This document shows, piece by piece, positions 12,802 through 23,052 of a DNA stretch of 64,000 nucleotides (positions are counted from its first letter, which is position 1; each line of letters starts with the position of its first letter). Origin of the DNA: Acephala macrosclerotiorum (Eukaryota; Ascomycota; Leotiomycetes; Helotiales; Mollisiaceae); contig MU119216.1 of NCBI GenBank assembly GCA_014904845.1, forward strand, positions 310,001 through 374,000. The letters are read 5' to 3'. A model generated the notes under the pieces. That model saw nothing but the letters and a program-made list of their open reading frames with translations. It searched no databases and was not told the DNA's origin. A program made the translations under genes and the position numbers.

Positions 12802-13446
12802 GTGTAATCAAAACTTAATCGAGGAATATTTACGGCGTCGATGCTTCTGCATCAACCGTATTTACAGCATAACACGATATGGCTTCAGTCCTCAATAGGA
12901 TATGGTGCATATTTAGAATTGCTGCATGGATAGTGAGGGTCTCGCTTTGCTCAGTTAGTGGCGGCCACTGGCAATTGTCGAAGCATCGGGCCTGGACGTG
13001 TTATCGCGTCGTCTTGAACGCATGTGGTGCGTTTACATTTTGCTTGTCTATGGACATCAATACTACATTTGGCGGAGGAATCTGATGTTTGAATCAGCAG
13101 AGGTTGCCGACCATCGTCTCCGAGCACTCTATGAGATTGGACAATTCGCACTCTGACTGCAGCCCGGGAGGAAGGGAGGGACCATAGCATCACTCGAGTC
13201 TCTTTCAAGACCAGAGTCGGCGCACATGGCGATGCTGAACAGACTGGCAGATGGAATCGTTGGGGACTATGGTTTTATCAAAATTGTGTGGAGGGCGTGA
13301 TTGAGGCCTCCGTTTTGCAGATAATTCTGCTTGATGATGTGTATCATAGCCTTAGGTTTATAACACCCTCCCACAAATACATTGGTCTTTATATTTTCTT
13401 CGTTCCTTGTGATTCAATACTGGCTATACTACCCTTCTCGTGCCCT
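12802..13446. other. Convergent intergenic region
   Basis: The 3' flanks of the Ataxin-2 (+) and alkyltransferase-like (-) genes meet here. I see nothing else in it. Confidence 0.4.
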
Positions 13447-14062
13447 TCATTCCTCATCAGAATCAGCAGGAGGTGCAATTCCAGCAACAACTTCACTTGG
13501 CAGCTGTCTAGGAAACCATCCATATTCTCCCAGGTCAACCGTGAGTTCGCCCAGACTTCCAGTGTTGACTGTTACTCCTTCACCACGAAGCACTTGTGCT
13601 TGGTTAGTAGCCCCAGAAGGATGGCCCCTGAAAGACAGTCAGAACGAAGAAGCTGAACCTTAATATGTGACTTTTTCCTCCAGCCTTCAATCATCTTCTG
13701 TTGCTTACCTAGGTGATATGACTCCCTTTGAATTGATGACTCGCTGCCAGGGTACGTTTCCGTTATGGAAATTCATGGTTGGGTCTGACGAGAGGTGCTT
13801 GAGGCAAACTCCAACTTGTCGTGGACGTTGTGCTTTGATTTGTTAGTTGAGGTCCCAAGACTTGTAGAAAAGCCAAATGAAGGTATTTACTACGGCGTAT
13901 AAAAATGGCAAGGTATCATAGAAGTGTAGAGTGTTTGCAGTACTTACGAGTTCCTATCAGTCTTGCAATATGACCATAGCTTGTAACCTTCCCATACGGA
14001 ATCTCCTGGATTGCGCTATATACAGCGTGGAAGAACGCTTCTGCTTCATCTGTACGAGCCAT
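13447..14062 (-). CDS. atl1: Alkyltransferase-like protein (ATL, MGMT-fold DNA repair)
   Basis: Exons 13948-14062, 13709-13832 and 13447-13627 give 139 residues. The fold is that of the C-terminal domain of O6-alkylguanine-DNA alkyltransferase: FFHAVYSAIQEIPYGKVTSYGHIA (helix-turn-helix entry), RPRQVG with the arginine finger region, VPWQRVINSKG, and ISPRGHPSGA. The active-site PCHR of true alkyltransferases is PWQR here, with Trp in place of the acceptor Cys. That substitution defines ATL proteins, which bind O6-alkylguanine without removing the alkyl group and, in fission yeast, hand the lesion to nucleotide excision repair. Introns are 115 and 81 bp. The size is close to that expected for a fungal Atl1. 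Function is well supported by family knowledge. Confidence 0.93.
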
Positions 14063-14613
14063 AGCTTCTTTCTTTCTTCACATATTCTACTTTTCTTCTT
14101 GGATTTTCAATGATGCTAAAAGTCTAGGGACTTGATGTGAATATGTCACCTAGTGAGGTTGAAAATGTTGCCTTGCTCCTAGGCCATAGGGGGATCGCAT
14201 TAAGAACTTACCGCTTCGAGATTCCTAATCCTGCTTAATTGCATGTGTTTGCTGCTCACCGCAGGCTCAAGCTTGCGTAAACACGAATCAGAGCTTAAAA
14301 TGCACTTTCTGCAGCGGATTTTCCGAGACATGTACATGCTAGCAAGTGGTTTGTGCTCCCAGCCACATTTTTGAGCTATGATTTCCATGTTCTTCAAGTG
14401 AGTCCCAGCCACCAAGATCAGAACCTTTACATTGAAAATATCGATGCTACTCCGGACATATTACTTCACTGAAGTTTTCTTTGCATATCACGCAAATTCC
14501 TGTTCCTTTTCTGTTTGTTTTGAGCGCAGCGACAAAGTGGTGTTGATCAGGCTCTACAGCCTCGTTGGAGATCTCCCCAAGCTCCGCATCAACCTGCATC
14601 AACAGCCCTCACA
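14063..14613. promoter_or_regulatory. Divergent promoter region, ATL gene and GPI-protein gene
   Basis: The two start codons face away from each other across about 550 bp. No further gene or specific operator was recognised. Confidence 0.4.
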
Positions 14614-16174
14614 ATGCGACTCGATTCCAGCATCCTAGCTCTCCCAGCATCGATCCTCGCCCTCATAGCCTTGCATACGACTTCTGCCTTGTCTGCAGAA
14701 GAAGACCAATCGCCGAAACAATGGCCGTACAATCTCCCACCGCACGTCAAGTACTGGCCAGAGGATCCGCCGAATAGACGTCGAGACCTTGAAGCTGTAG
14801 AGGAGCATCTGCGGATGGGTAGGAGTCCGGTGGGAGTTATGAAGATGAGTACGGATGAGGGGGAGAAGTTTTATATGGAGTATTGGCAGTTTGAAGGAGA
14901 AATTGGGCAGACGGGTATATTGCGTGCGCCGAGCAGCTCCTTGAGGAGGAGGGATCAAGGTGAGGAGGCTAGACTGCTGGCAAATGCATCCGCGGAGTTG
15001 CTTTTCAGGCCGCCGTTTATGCTACATACTGAGGATTCGAATGCTTGGAGCTATGAGGATTTGAAGGCTCGTAGAGCTTTGGAAGCACGGAATGCTGCTG
15101 AAGCATTGGCTATGCTTGAGAAGAGGGGTTTTACCTGTCCGACGGGCACAGCAGATTGCTCTAGTATTGGGTATCCAAATAGCTGTTGCGCAACAAGTGA
15201 GACTTGTTTCGCTATAACAGATACTGGGTTGGGACCTGTTGGATGCTGTCCAACCGGAACTACTTGCGGAGGAACCATTACAACTTGCAATGCGCCAAAT
15301 ACAGCATGTGCAGACAACCTGGGTGGAGGTTGCTGTATACCGAATTACGTCTGTGCTGGAGTAGGCTGTGAGTGAGCCAAAATTAAGCACCTGAATATGT
15401 TGCTGATTTCCTCTAGGTGTGATAAATTCTTCTATGGTTGTTACCACAATCATCACTCAAACAGTCACAATTACAGCCTCTTCCTCGACTCAAACAAGCA
15501 CGATCGTCATCACTACTACTTCGACATCCTCTTCTTCCTTGTCGACGTCTTCGACATGCACTTCTAGCTACCAAAGCTGTCCAGCAAGCCTAGGTGGAGG
15601 TTGTTGTCCAACCGATCGAGTCTGCGTCTCGGGAGCTTCTTGTGCACCAATTTCCACTACCACAACATCCACTATATCCACTAGTACAACTGGGACATCG
15701 ACAGCTACAGGTGTACCTCCAGTCCGACCCACCAGCGATTCCTCAACCTCAACTTTTTCTGATTCCTCGGCAACAGGGGCTTCTTGCCCAACAGGTTTCT
15801 ACGCATGCGAAGCATATTACGCTGGAGGATGCTGCCGGACAGGACGAAATTGCCAGACAACTTCTTGTCCTCCGATAAGTTCTACTACTATTATCAGCGG
15901 CTCCGTTACTGTGGTTGTTCCGGTGGGCTCAGCTGCTACGGTTACGAGTCCAACTGGAACTTGTGCTACTGGCTGGTCGACTTGTGCTCCTAGTGATGGG
16001 GGGAATTGCTGTCCGAGCGGTTGGAGTTGTGGGACTGCGAGTTGCTCGTCTGTGGCTGCAACAACTACTGCTTTGTTGCAGAAGGAGAGCCCGGGTCTTG
16101 CTGTGAGTAATAAGGGGGTAGGAGGGCAGATGGCTGCTTTGGCAGCATTTGTGGTTGGAGTAATGCTGTTGTAA
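14614..16174 (+). CDS. GPI-anchored cysteine-rich surface protein with repeated CC modules
   Basis: Two exons (14614-15367, 15417-16174; GTGAGT..TAG) encode 503 residues. The N-terminus has a signal peptide (hydrophobic ILALPASILALIALHTTSALS) and the C-terminus a hydrophobic tail (MAALAAFVVGVMLL) preceded by small residues, as for GPI attachment. From residue about 174 five modules follow a pattern of C-x(4-6)-C, then G-rich sequence, a CC pair, C-x5-C; they are separated by Ser/Thr-rich linkers likely to be O-glycosylated. No catalytic motif is visible. Such proteins sit on the plasma membrane or cell wall; adhesion or wall binding is a guess. The first part (residues 25-170) is non-repetitive and of unknown role. 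Confidence 0.85.
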
Positions 16175-16855
16175 TGAGATGAGATGTGACTTTATGTATG
16201 ATGGTTAGATGTAGATATCGAACATTTCGAAGGAGATCCTGCACATGAACTACCGTCAAGAAGTTGAAGGAACGTCTCCACGAATTTCTTTTCTCGGTCA
16301 AAATCACGGGGTACCGTCACAATTAGCCTACCCTGCGACCTCACACCTCGCCTACACTGTATCAACATTCTACTTCTATTTCCAACAAAGTAGGAACATC
16401 TAGTTCCTTCCAATAATCGTTCCCATCACGCAGCACGTGATACCCCTCATCACCCCTACCAAGCCATCGCGTTCTCTGGAAACTAGCTCATCTCTCCGTC
16501 ATCAAGACGTGGGGCAACCCCGAACATGTTCCTTGCGCGAATCTCTAAACCAAATAAACACCCACCACATCACATCTCTCCCAAAGCAACGAAACAAAGG
16601 AACGACACCTGTGATTCCGCTGTACCCCACATCTACGGATTACCACTTTCGAGAAGACGTGCTTTGGAAGCCTGAAGGAAGAAGCGCGATTATTGCCTAC
16701 GAATCGCGATCCTTGTGCTTTTTATTCGATTCACAATTCACGATAGAGAGGTCTCGATACATCTGCATACAAGCCTTTAAGAGATCGTACCAGCTTCCTA
16801 TCAAGACGGCTTAGAATACAGAAATAGAGGAAGAGCATAGAGGGAGAAGGCAAAG
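16175..16855. promoter_or_regulatory. Intergenic region upstream of the PP1 inhibitor gene
   Basis: It contains the 3' flank of the GPI-protein gene and the promoter and leader of the next gene. No RNA gene or repeat is evident. Confidence 0.35.
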
Positions 16856-17379
16856 ATGGCAGCAGCAACATCACGCGGTCCCGCAAGCGGGCAGACACAA
16901 ACCCAAATTCCAGTCCAAGGACCGCAGACACAGACGCAGACACAAGCTGTACTGCATTTGAGAGGCGCGACGAGGGTGGAGGAAAGCACGGCAACTGGGA
17001 GGAGGATACAGTGGGCGGAGGATGTGGTTGATAATGAGGGGATGGGGAAAAAGAAGAGTAAAGGTTTGTTTGCCATATTCTTCTTCCTCTCTGCTGGAGC
17101 GTAGATGAGTTTAGATGCTCATGTTCCATAGTCTGCTGCATATATCACGCCCCAAAAGGAATCGACGAGTCCAGCGACGAGAGCTCATCCGACTCAAGCG
17201 GAAGTGACAGCGATAGTGGTGATGATGGAGCTGCGAGATCTGCGAGAAAGAACGGTTGTGGGCCTGGACATAATCATGATCATGGGAAAGGCAAAGGGAA
17301 GGGGAAGGCCAGAACGAGGAGTCCAAATGCTTATGAGAAGATGCCTAAGCCGAAGAATGGACCAACGGAGAAGAGCTGA
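16856..17379 (+). CDS. YPI1: Type 1 protein phosphatase inhibitor (Ypi1 / PPP1R11 family)
   Basis: Exons 16856-17063 and 17132-17379 (GTTTGT..TAG, 68 bp) give 151 residues. The conserved core is LHLRG (about residue 34) followed by [21 protein letters not shown], a PP1-docking RVxW/F-like segment (RIQW), and [17 protein letters not shown], where the splice joins exactly. The remainder is Ser/Asp-rich, then His/Lys/Gly-rich ([13 protein letters not shown]). Ypi1 proteins bind and restrain or target nuclear PP1 (Glc7) and are essential in yeast. The match to the core motifs is unambiguous. Confidence 0.93.
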
Positions 17380-18191
17380 TCTTTGTGCTCAGCGTGGATA
17401 CGCGTGTGATGATGTTTATGATTGTATAATTGGGAAAAGGAATCTCGAGATAGAGATGGGAGCGGGTGCATTGGGAGGTGTTGAGAGTTTGTGTCATACG
17501 AGGAGGACGGCGAACATGGATTCGTTCCTTTCACGGAAAGAAACTACTCATGACCTCTGCACTGATTTTCCCGTACCCAGGGCCTGAGCTTCAGTTCTTT
17601 TAATATTCGAATGTCCTGGATATGGGAGGGACATTGGTTCAGGTGAGGACCGGGGCCGCCAACTTGAAGGGGAAATGTCAACTTTTGACTCCGAGTCCTT
17701 CCAAGCATTGTGATGAAAATATGCTCAGCTGCTTGTTGGTTGATACAATTCTACCCAATCTGCGGCCGCCGCGTCTTTGGTATTGTTTTCGGTGTGTGCT
17801 GGTGAAGCTGGGGTATTTCATCGCACCATACGAAACTTGGGTCCCCTTCCACATTCAACTCTCTGTTCTACCTCAAAAGAGGCTACTTCAAGCAAGGCCA
17901 TGAGCAGTTGGTCCAAAACAGTTAGGGAGGCAGTATGATAGGTCTTGTACGATGACTCTGGCAAATTTTTGAATAAATGCGTCGTCTCTGAAGACGCTCA
18001 AAAAATATCTACAACAAAAGGGTTCAAGCAAGTGCTCTACTACTCAGTATATGTACAAGAAATAGAAATGGGGTTCAAGAGGTCCTTCAATGACCGTGTT
18101 TTCCTGTGAGCACTGCCCGCAAGCTCTTTCATTTTTAGGAAGATGCTGCTCTAGGCTGCTTTTCCTCCCCTATCCTCTCTCCAATATTTCT
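17380..18191. other. Convergent intergenic region
   Basis: The 3' ends of the Ypi1-like (+) and polygalacturonase (-) genes face each other. No gene or repeat was recognised. Confidence 0.35.
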
Positions 18192-19488
18192 TTAACAAGA
18201 TGCGCCGCCGCTGGGGACGTTCTCACACTTGGAGCTGGTCTTGCCTCCTGTAATGGAGACGCCGGACCAGGTCCAGTCTGAGCAGGCTCCTGAGGCGCAG
18301 AGGATGTAGATGTTGGTGGCGTCGGAGCCGACGGTACCGGTGACATTAGAGACGGTCAAACCAGTGATTGGGACACCGGCAGTTGGGGTACCTTGAAGCT
18401 TGTTAGTATTTGACAGCAGAGCCGTTTGGTGTAACATACCAGTTGGGGACCCGTTCTCGTAATCTTGCTCAATGACAATACCATAGTCGGTAATACTAGA
18501 CATGGTGATGGACTTGAATGTCACACCAGAAACTGAACCAGTAGCGCCAGAAACAGTCTTGATTCTAATACCGTTGGCAGAGTCAACGACGGAAGAGTTC
18601 TCGATGGTAACGGTCTCGACTGTGTTGTCGTCACGTCCTCCGACGGAGCCGATTGAGAGACCGTGACCACCTGAGCAAGTCCCTCCAGTGAATGTAATGC
18701 TGGTTCCGGAGTTGATGGCCAAGCAGTCATCTTGGTTCTTCACGTTGGCACCGGAGATGGTGATGTCTGAGGAAGAGCCACTGTAGAGAGGTCAGACAAT
18801 GTCCTTTGTTAATGTCATGGGAAGGGGGTTGGACTTACACATCGAAAGCATCGGTGTTGTGGCCGAGATCATCAGTATCTCCAGCAGAGTTGTCAATAGT
18901 AACATCAGAGATAGTAAGACCCTCAGCAGAGTCAATAGAGAAACACTGGACGGGAGTGTTGACGATGTTAAGACCAGAAATCTTGGATGATCCCTTGAGA
19001 CTGTGGGCGTAGAAGAACTTTGGCTTCGTCTTTCCTCCGTTGCTTCCCTCACCATCCCACCACTTGGCACCGTTACCGTTCAGCTCATGGCCGTAAGCAC
19101 CCGAGACAGTAATGTCAGTTCCAGACACGGAGAAAAGTGGACCAGACCACTCCTCATACTCCCATGTCGTGGTTCCTTCGAAGATGACCTAGCTAAAATT
19201 AGCAATGAACTCGCTACCTCTTCGGAATCTGCTTACTGATGTGCCTTCGGTCAAATCAGTCAAATCAAGAGTTGTTCCAGATGGGACAGTGATTCCGTCA
19301 AGAACAATGGTAGCACAGTCTGCCTTGGACTTACTGGCTGCCGAAGCAGCTGTGAAGGTGCAGGAAGCACGCTTGTGGAGAGCAGCTGCGTTTGCGAGAT
19401 CAGGTGCCGGAGTTGGCATAGGAATAGCAGAAACGAGAACGGAAGCCGTGCTGAGAGCCAGCCCAAAAACTTGAAGTAAATGAACCAT
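18192..19488 (-). CDS. Endopolygalacturonase (GH28)
   Basis: Four exons (19237-19488, 18839-19188, 18440-18780, 18192-18391) give 380 residues; the last intron is only 48 bp with branch TACTAAC. The signal peptide ([17 protein letters not shown]) is followed by a probable propeptide ending at a dibasic KR (LHKR). GH28 active-site motifs are all present: [25 protein letters not shown] and GIRIKT. The beta-helix repeats and terminal cysteines ([21 protein letters not shown]) fit a fungal secreted endo-PG. It hydrolyses alpha-1,4 bonds between galacturonate residues in de-esterified pectin. It is head to head with a pectin methylesterase. Confidence 0.96.
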
Positions 19489-21145
19489 GTTGAAAGAGAG
19501 TTTGCCAAGAGATGGAAAAGAGATAGTCAAGAAAAATAAAGAATGATGAGGCTTGAATAGGACTGAACCAAGGAGGCCAAGCAAGGGAGCTTCTTATAAG
19601 ACAATCCCGAACGCAGGTGCTCAACTCTGTGGAGTCGGTGGCAACGTCAGACTCATCTTATGAGCTGTCGAACATATAGCAGATCCCCGATTTTCCGCTA
19701 TTATTGCTGTCCTTGAACTAGAGTACTGAATACCAGTCTATCCGTTATGTGAGACGCAACCAAACGCTTGTTTTTGATTCCTCTTCTCACCTCGGCGCAG
19801 AACGCGTGGTATAGTCCATAGATCGGTCATCCCAACTTCCAGGTCACGCCTGTTCGTCCACCTTGCTAGGTCCATGAAGGGTCGTTGGTGGAGAATATCA
19901 AACAAAAGGGGCCGCTCGCTCGTTTAGTCTCGAGTTGATTAAGCTTGAAAGTAGCTGGGACCGATAGTGGGGTAAAGGGGGATTTCTGGACATTTGACTG
20001 GTGGGTTTCGTTTGCTTGGACGGACCCGTCCCATCCTCAAATCATGAACCTGGAAGAGGCTCCGCAACCTGACAGAAACGGACAAGAGATGATGAGAAAT
20101 GTGTCGAATGGTCCAAGCTCTTGCCCAAAGCATTCACCACTTAGCGCTGACGGTCCTGCAGAAAGAAGCTTTTACAAGCTCTGGTGCAAGCTTCATCTCT
20201 TCTTGGAAACTTCTTCATGCAACGAGTGCATCTAACCTGCCAGCTTAGAGCTTGCCGGAATGATGAAGCTCTTACTCACGATCCTCGGTGGATTCTTAAT
20301 CACCCTCAGGTTTCTGGACATTCACATTTCAATATCTTTTGCTTTTCACCGAGGTCCGGCGTCTAAGACATCATACACGCGTCCTCACAAGTTCGAAGAT
20401 TCTCTGGGTTCTGCGGTATTCGTGGACTTCTTGGCAGGAGCTCTTGGCAGTTCCAACAAGCAGCAACTCAAGATCCCTAATCCCATGATCTGATTTCGCC
20501 TCTTAGCCCTAGCCACGGCTCAATCTTATTGGTGGCTTTGAGGCAAACATCTGCAAAGAAGTCGTGATCTTCGAAACACGATCCAGTGCCATCCTTGTCG
20601 CTGATAATCATCCCTGGATTTCCGTTAGAGTGATCATGTTTCGGAACAGCCTGTGAGGACCCGCACGGTACTCTGTCCACCACAGGCCGGTATGGAAGAA
20701 TTTCCTTTCTTCCGAATGAAAGGTCCACCCAATGAGGAGGCGCAGCATTTTTGGAAGGTATTCAGAGGTTCCAGGCTGCAAATCTGAGAGGTGGAAGGAC
20801 ATCGAGCCCCTAGATCTCTATCAGATCACCTGTCAGCGTGAGCACGACAGCTCAACACCGGGACCAAAGCTCATCAACCATGGTCCTTGCTGCAGGTGCA
20901 AAGTCATGTTCCCCACACTTTGCCCTTGCGCAAAATGTCCTAGCTCCACGGCTTCCATCTAATCTCAAGCCACGGCGGTACTTGTGGGACTCGCGGACTC
21001 CTCGGCGTTGCACGTCCTCCCTTTCATTGAAAATAATTATTCCATTTTCTTGTCCTTATAAGCCTAGAGCCTTCGTTGATCGTTTCTTCCCTTGGTCAAC
21101 CTTTCAATCCAGCTTCTCACACTCTCTTCATATAATTCCATCATC
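19489..21145. promoter_or_regulatory. Shared divergent upstream region of polygalacturonase and pectin methylesterase
   Basis: 1.66 kb separates two oppositely transcribed pectinase genes and no other gene is recognisable in it, so it should hold both promoters. A GTGGGG at about 19968 fits the CreA carbon-catabolite consensus SYGGRG, but a six-base match is weak evidence. Co-regulation is an inference from arrangement and function. Confidence 0.5.
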
Positions 21146-22178
21146 ATGCAGTTCTTCCTTTCTCTCACAGCATTTGCTAGTGCTGTCTTGGCCGCTAGCC
21201 GGACCACTGCACCATCTGGAGCTATTACTGTTGGATCTGGCGGAACATACTCGACTGTAGGTTCTATTTTGATTTGCTGTTGAAGACAATCATTGACTGT
21301 AATAGATTCAAAATGCCATTGACTCCTTGAGCACAACCTCCACCACCGCTCAGAGTATCTTCATCCTTGCTGGTACCTACACTGAGCAAGTCACTATCCC
21401 GTCGAGAGCCGCAGCCCTCACTATCTATGGATATACCACAGACACCACTTCATATACCAGCAATGTTGTCACCATCCAGCACAGCTCTTCTCTGCTCAGC
21501 GGTGCCGCCGATGACGAAGCCACTGGAACCGTGATCAACGAGGCCGCAAACACCAAGTTCTACAACATCAACATCAAGAACACCTATGGAAAGGGTTCTC
21601 AAGCCATCGCTTTGGCCGCGTACAACACTGAACAAGGATACTATGGTGTCGGTCTTTACGGATACCAAGACACTCTTCTTGCTCAGACTGGCAACCAAGT
21701 GTATGGAAAGTGCTACATCGAAGGCGCGGTTGATTTCATCTTCGGTCAACACGCCAGAATCTGGATCGACAGCTCCGATATCAGAGTTTCTGCCCCCGCT
21801 GGAGCTATCACTGCTAACGGTCGTGCCTCTTCATCTGACGTCTCCTACTATGTCATCAACAAGTCTTCTGTCGCCGCAAGCTCGAGCTCCACTGCCACTT
21901 CTGGTTCCGTCTACCTCGGCCGGCCATGGTCTGAGTATGCCCGAGTTTGCTTCCAGAAGACTGTCTTGAGCGACATCATCAACAGCGCTGGCTGGGAGGT
22001 CTGGAGCAGCAGCACCCCAAACACCGCCGATGTGACCTTTGAGGAGTATGGCAACACTGGCACCGGAGCTTCAGGAACTCGTGCCTCTTTCGCCACGACT
22101 CTCAGCTCAGCTATCACCATCTCGACTATCTTGGGAAGCACATACACCAGCTGGGTCGACACCACTTATTTGGCATAA
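21146..22178 (+). CDS. Pectin methylesterase (carbohydrate esterase family 8)
   Basis: Exons 21146-21256 and 21306-22178 (49-bp intron) encode 327 residues. The start MQFFLSLTAFASAVLAAS is a signal peptide; the frame extends further upstream but only this Met gives a clean secretion signal. The CE8 signatures are seen in order: GVGLYGYQDTLL (oxyanion Gln and acid Asp), EGAVDFIFGQH (nucleophile Asp) and LGRPWSEYARV (substrate-binding Arg). It removes methyl esters from homogalacturonan, making it cuttable by polygalacturonase such as the neighbour. Confidence 0.96.
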
Positions 22179-23052
22179 GCTACAGGAGGGAATGATGGGG
22201 TTTTGGATGGTGGAAAATTTCGCTTCGATTCAACAGTATATATTGGCATCTTGACGTGTCGAGGACATATCCCTCTCTTCTTTGTACACAGGTTTTCATG
22301 ACTTTGGGAAGAACTAGCTTCTGAACCCATATCTACCATACTTAGAATTCTCGCTGTGCAAATGTGTGTACCAAAACAAACGGCCCTCAAGGTTCGGACT
22401 GCAAGAATCAAGAGTCGAGAACAAGGTATAGAAGCAGTCATCTCAAGCTGCTTTGTCCTCTTGGACGGTCCCAAGGAGAGTCCTATTAAAACACAATACT
22501 GCGAATGAAGGAGGAAGATATAACGCAAGAAAGGATTTCATGGCGTCTTCAAGAATGCAAGAGGTGTTGATCTGGGGAGGTCGGAGGTACCGATGTGACT
22601 TTTCGTCCGCCGTAGAAAATCGTCACTTTGAGCTCCCCCTTGTCAATCTCACTAACTTAGAATCAGCCTCAAAATTTATTTTGACTTTCTTGTCAGGCCA
22701 CAACGTCAAACCCAACGTGAATAATATGACGACGCCCGTTCTTGCAATGCTTCATACGTAGTCCTTTTGTCTGTACCCTGCCCAAGTCTTCTCTCCTTTC
22801 TTTCAATCAGCAGAATAGATACAAGGACAGCAAAGCTCAGCAGACATTTCATTCGGCGGATAGATTGGAGGATAGCAGAAGACCTTCCTAAGGGACGAAT
22901 ATCACATCTCAGACTCCTTTCCATTCTGTTGACACGATACTCGAACCCCATACACCCTGCTAGCTCGAACAATTGTTTCCGAGCTTCAACACCCTCCTCG
23001 AAGCAACCCCCCCTCCATCTGATCTCGGCGCAAACTACCACCTCCCCACAAG
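22179..23052. promoter_or_regulatory. Intergenic region upstream of the DUF1279 gene
   Basis: It contains the 3' flank of the methylesterase gene and the promoter of the next. No gene or structured RNA was recognised. Confidence 0.35.
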
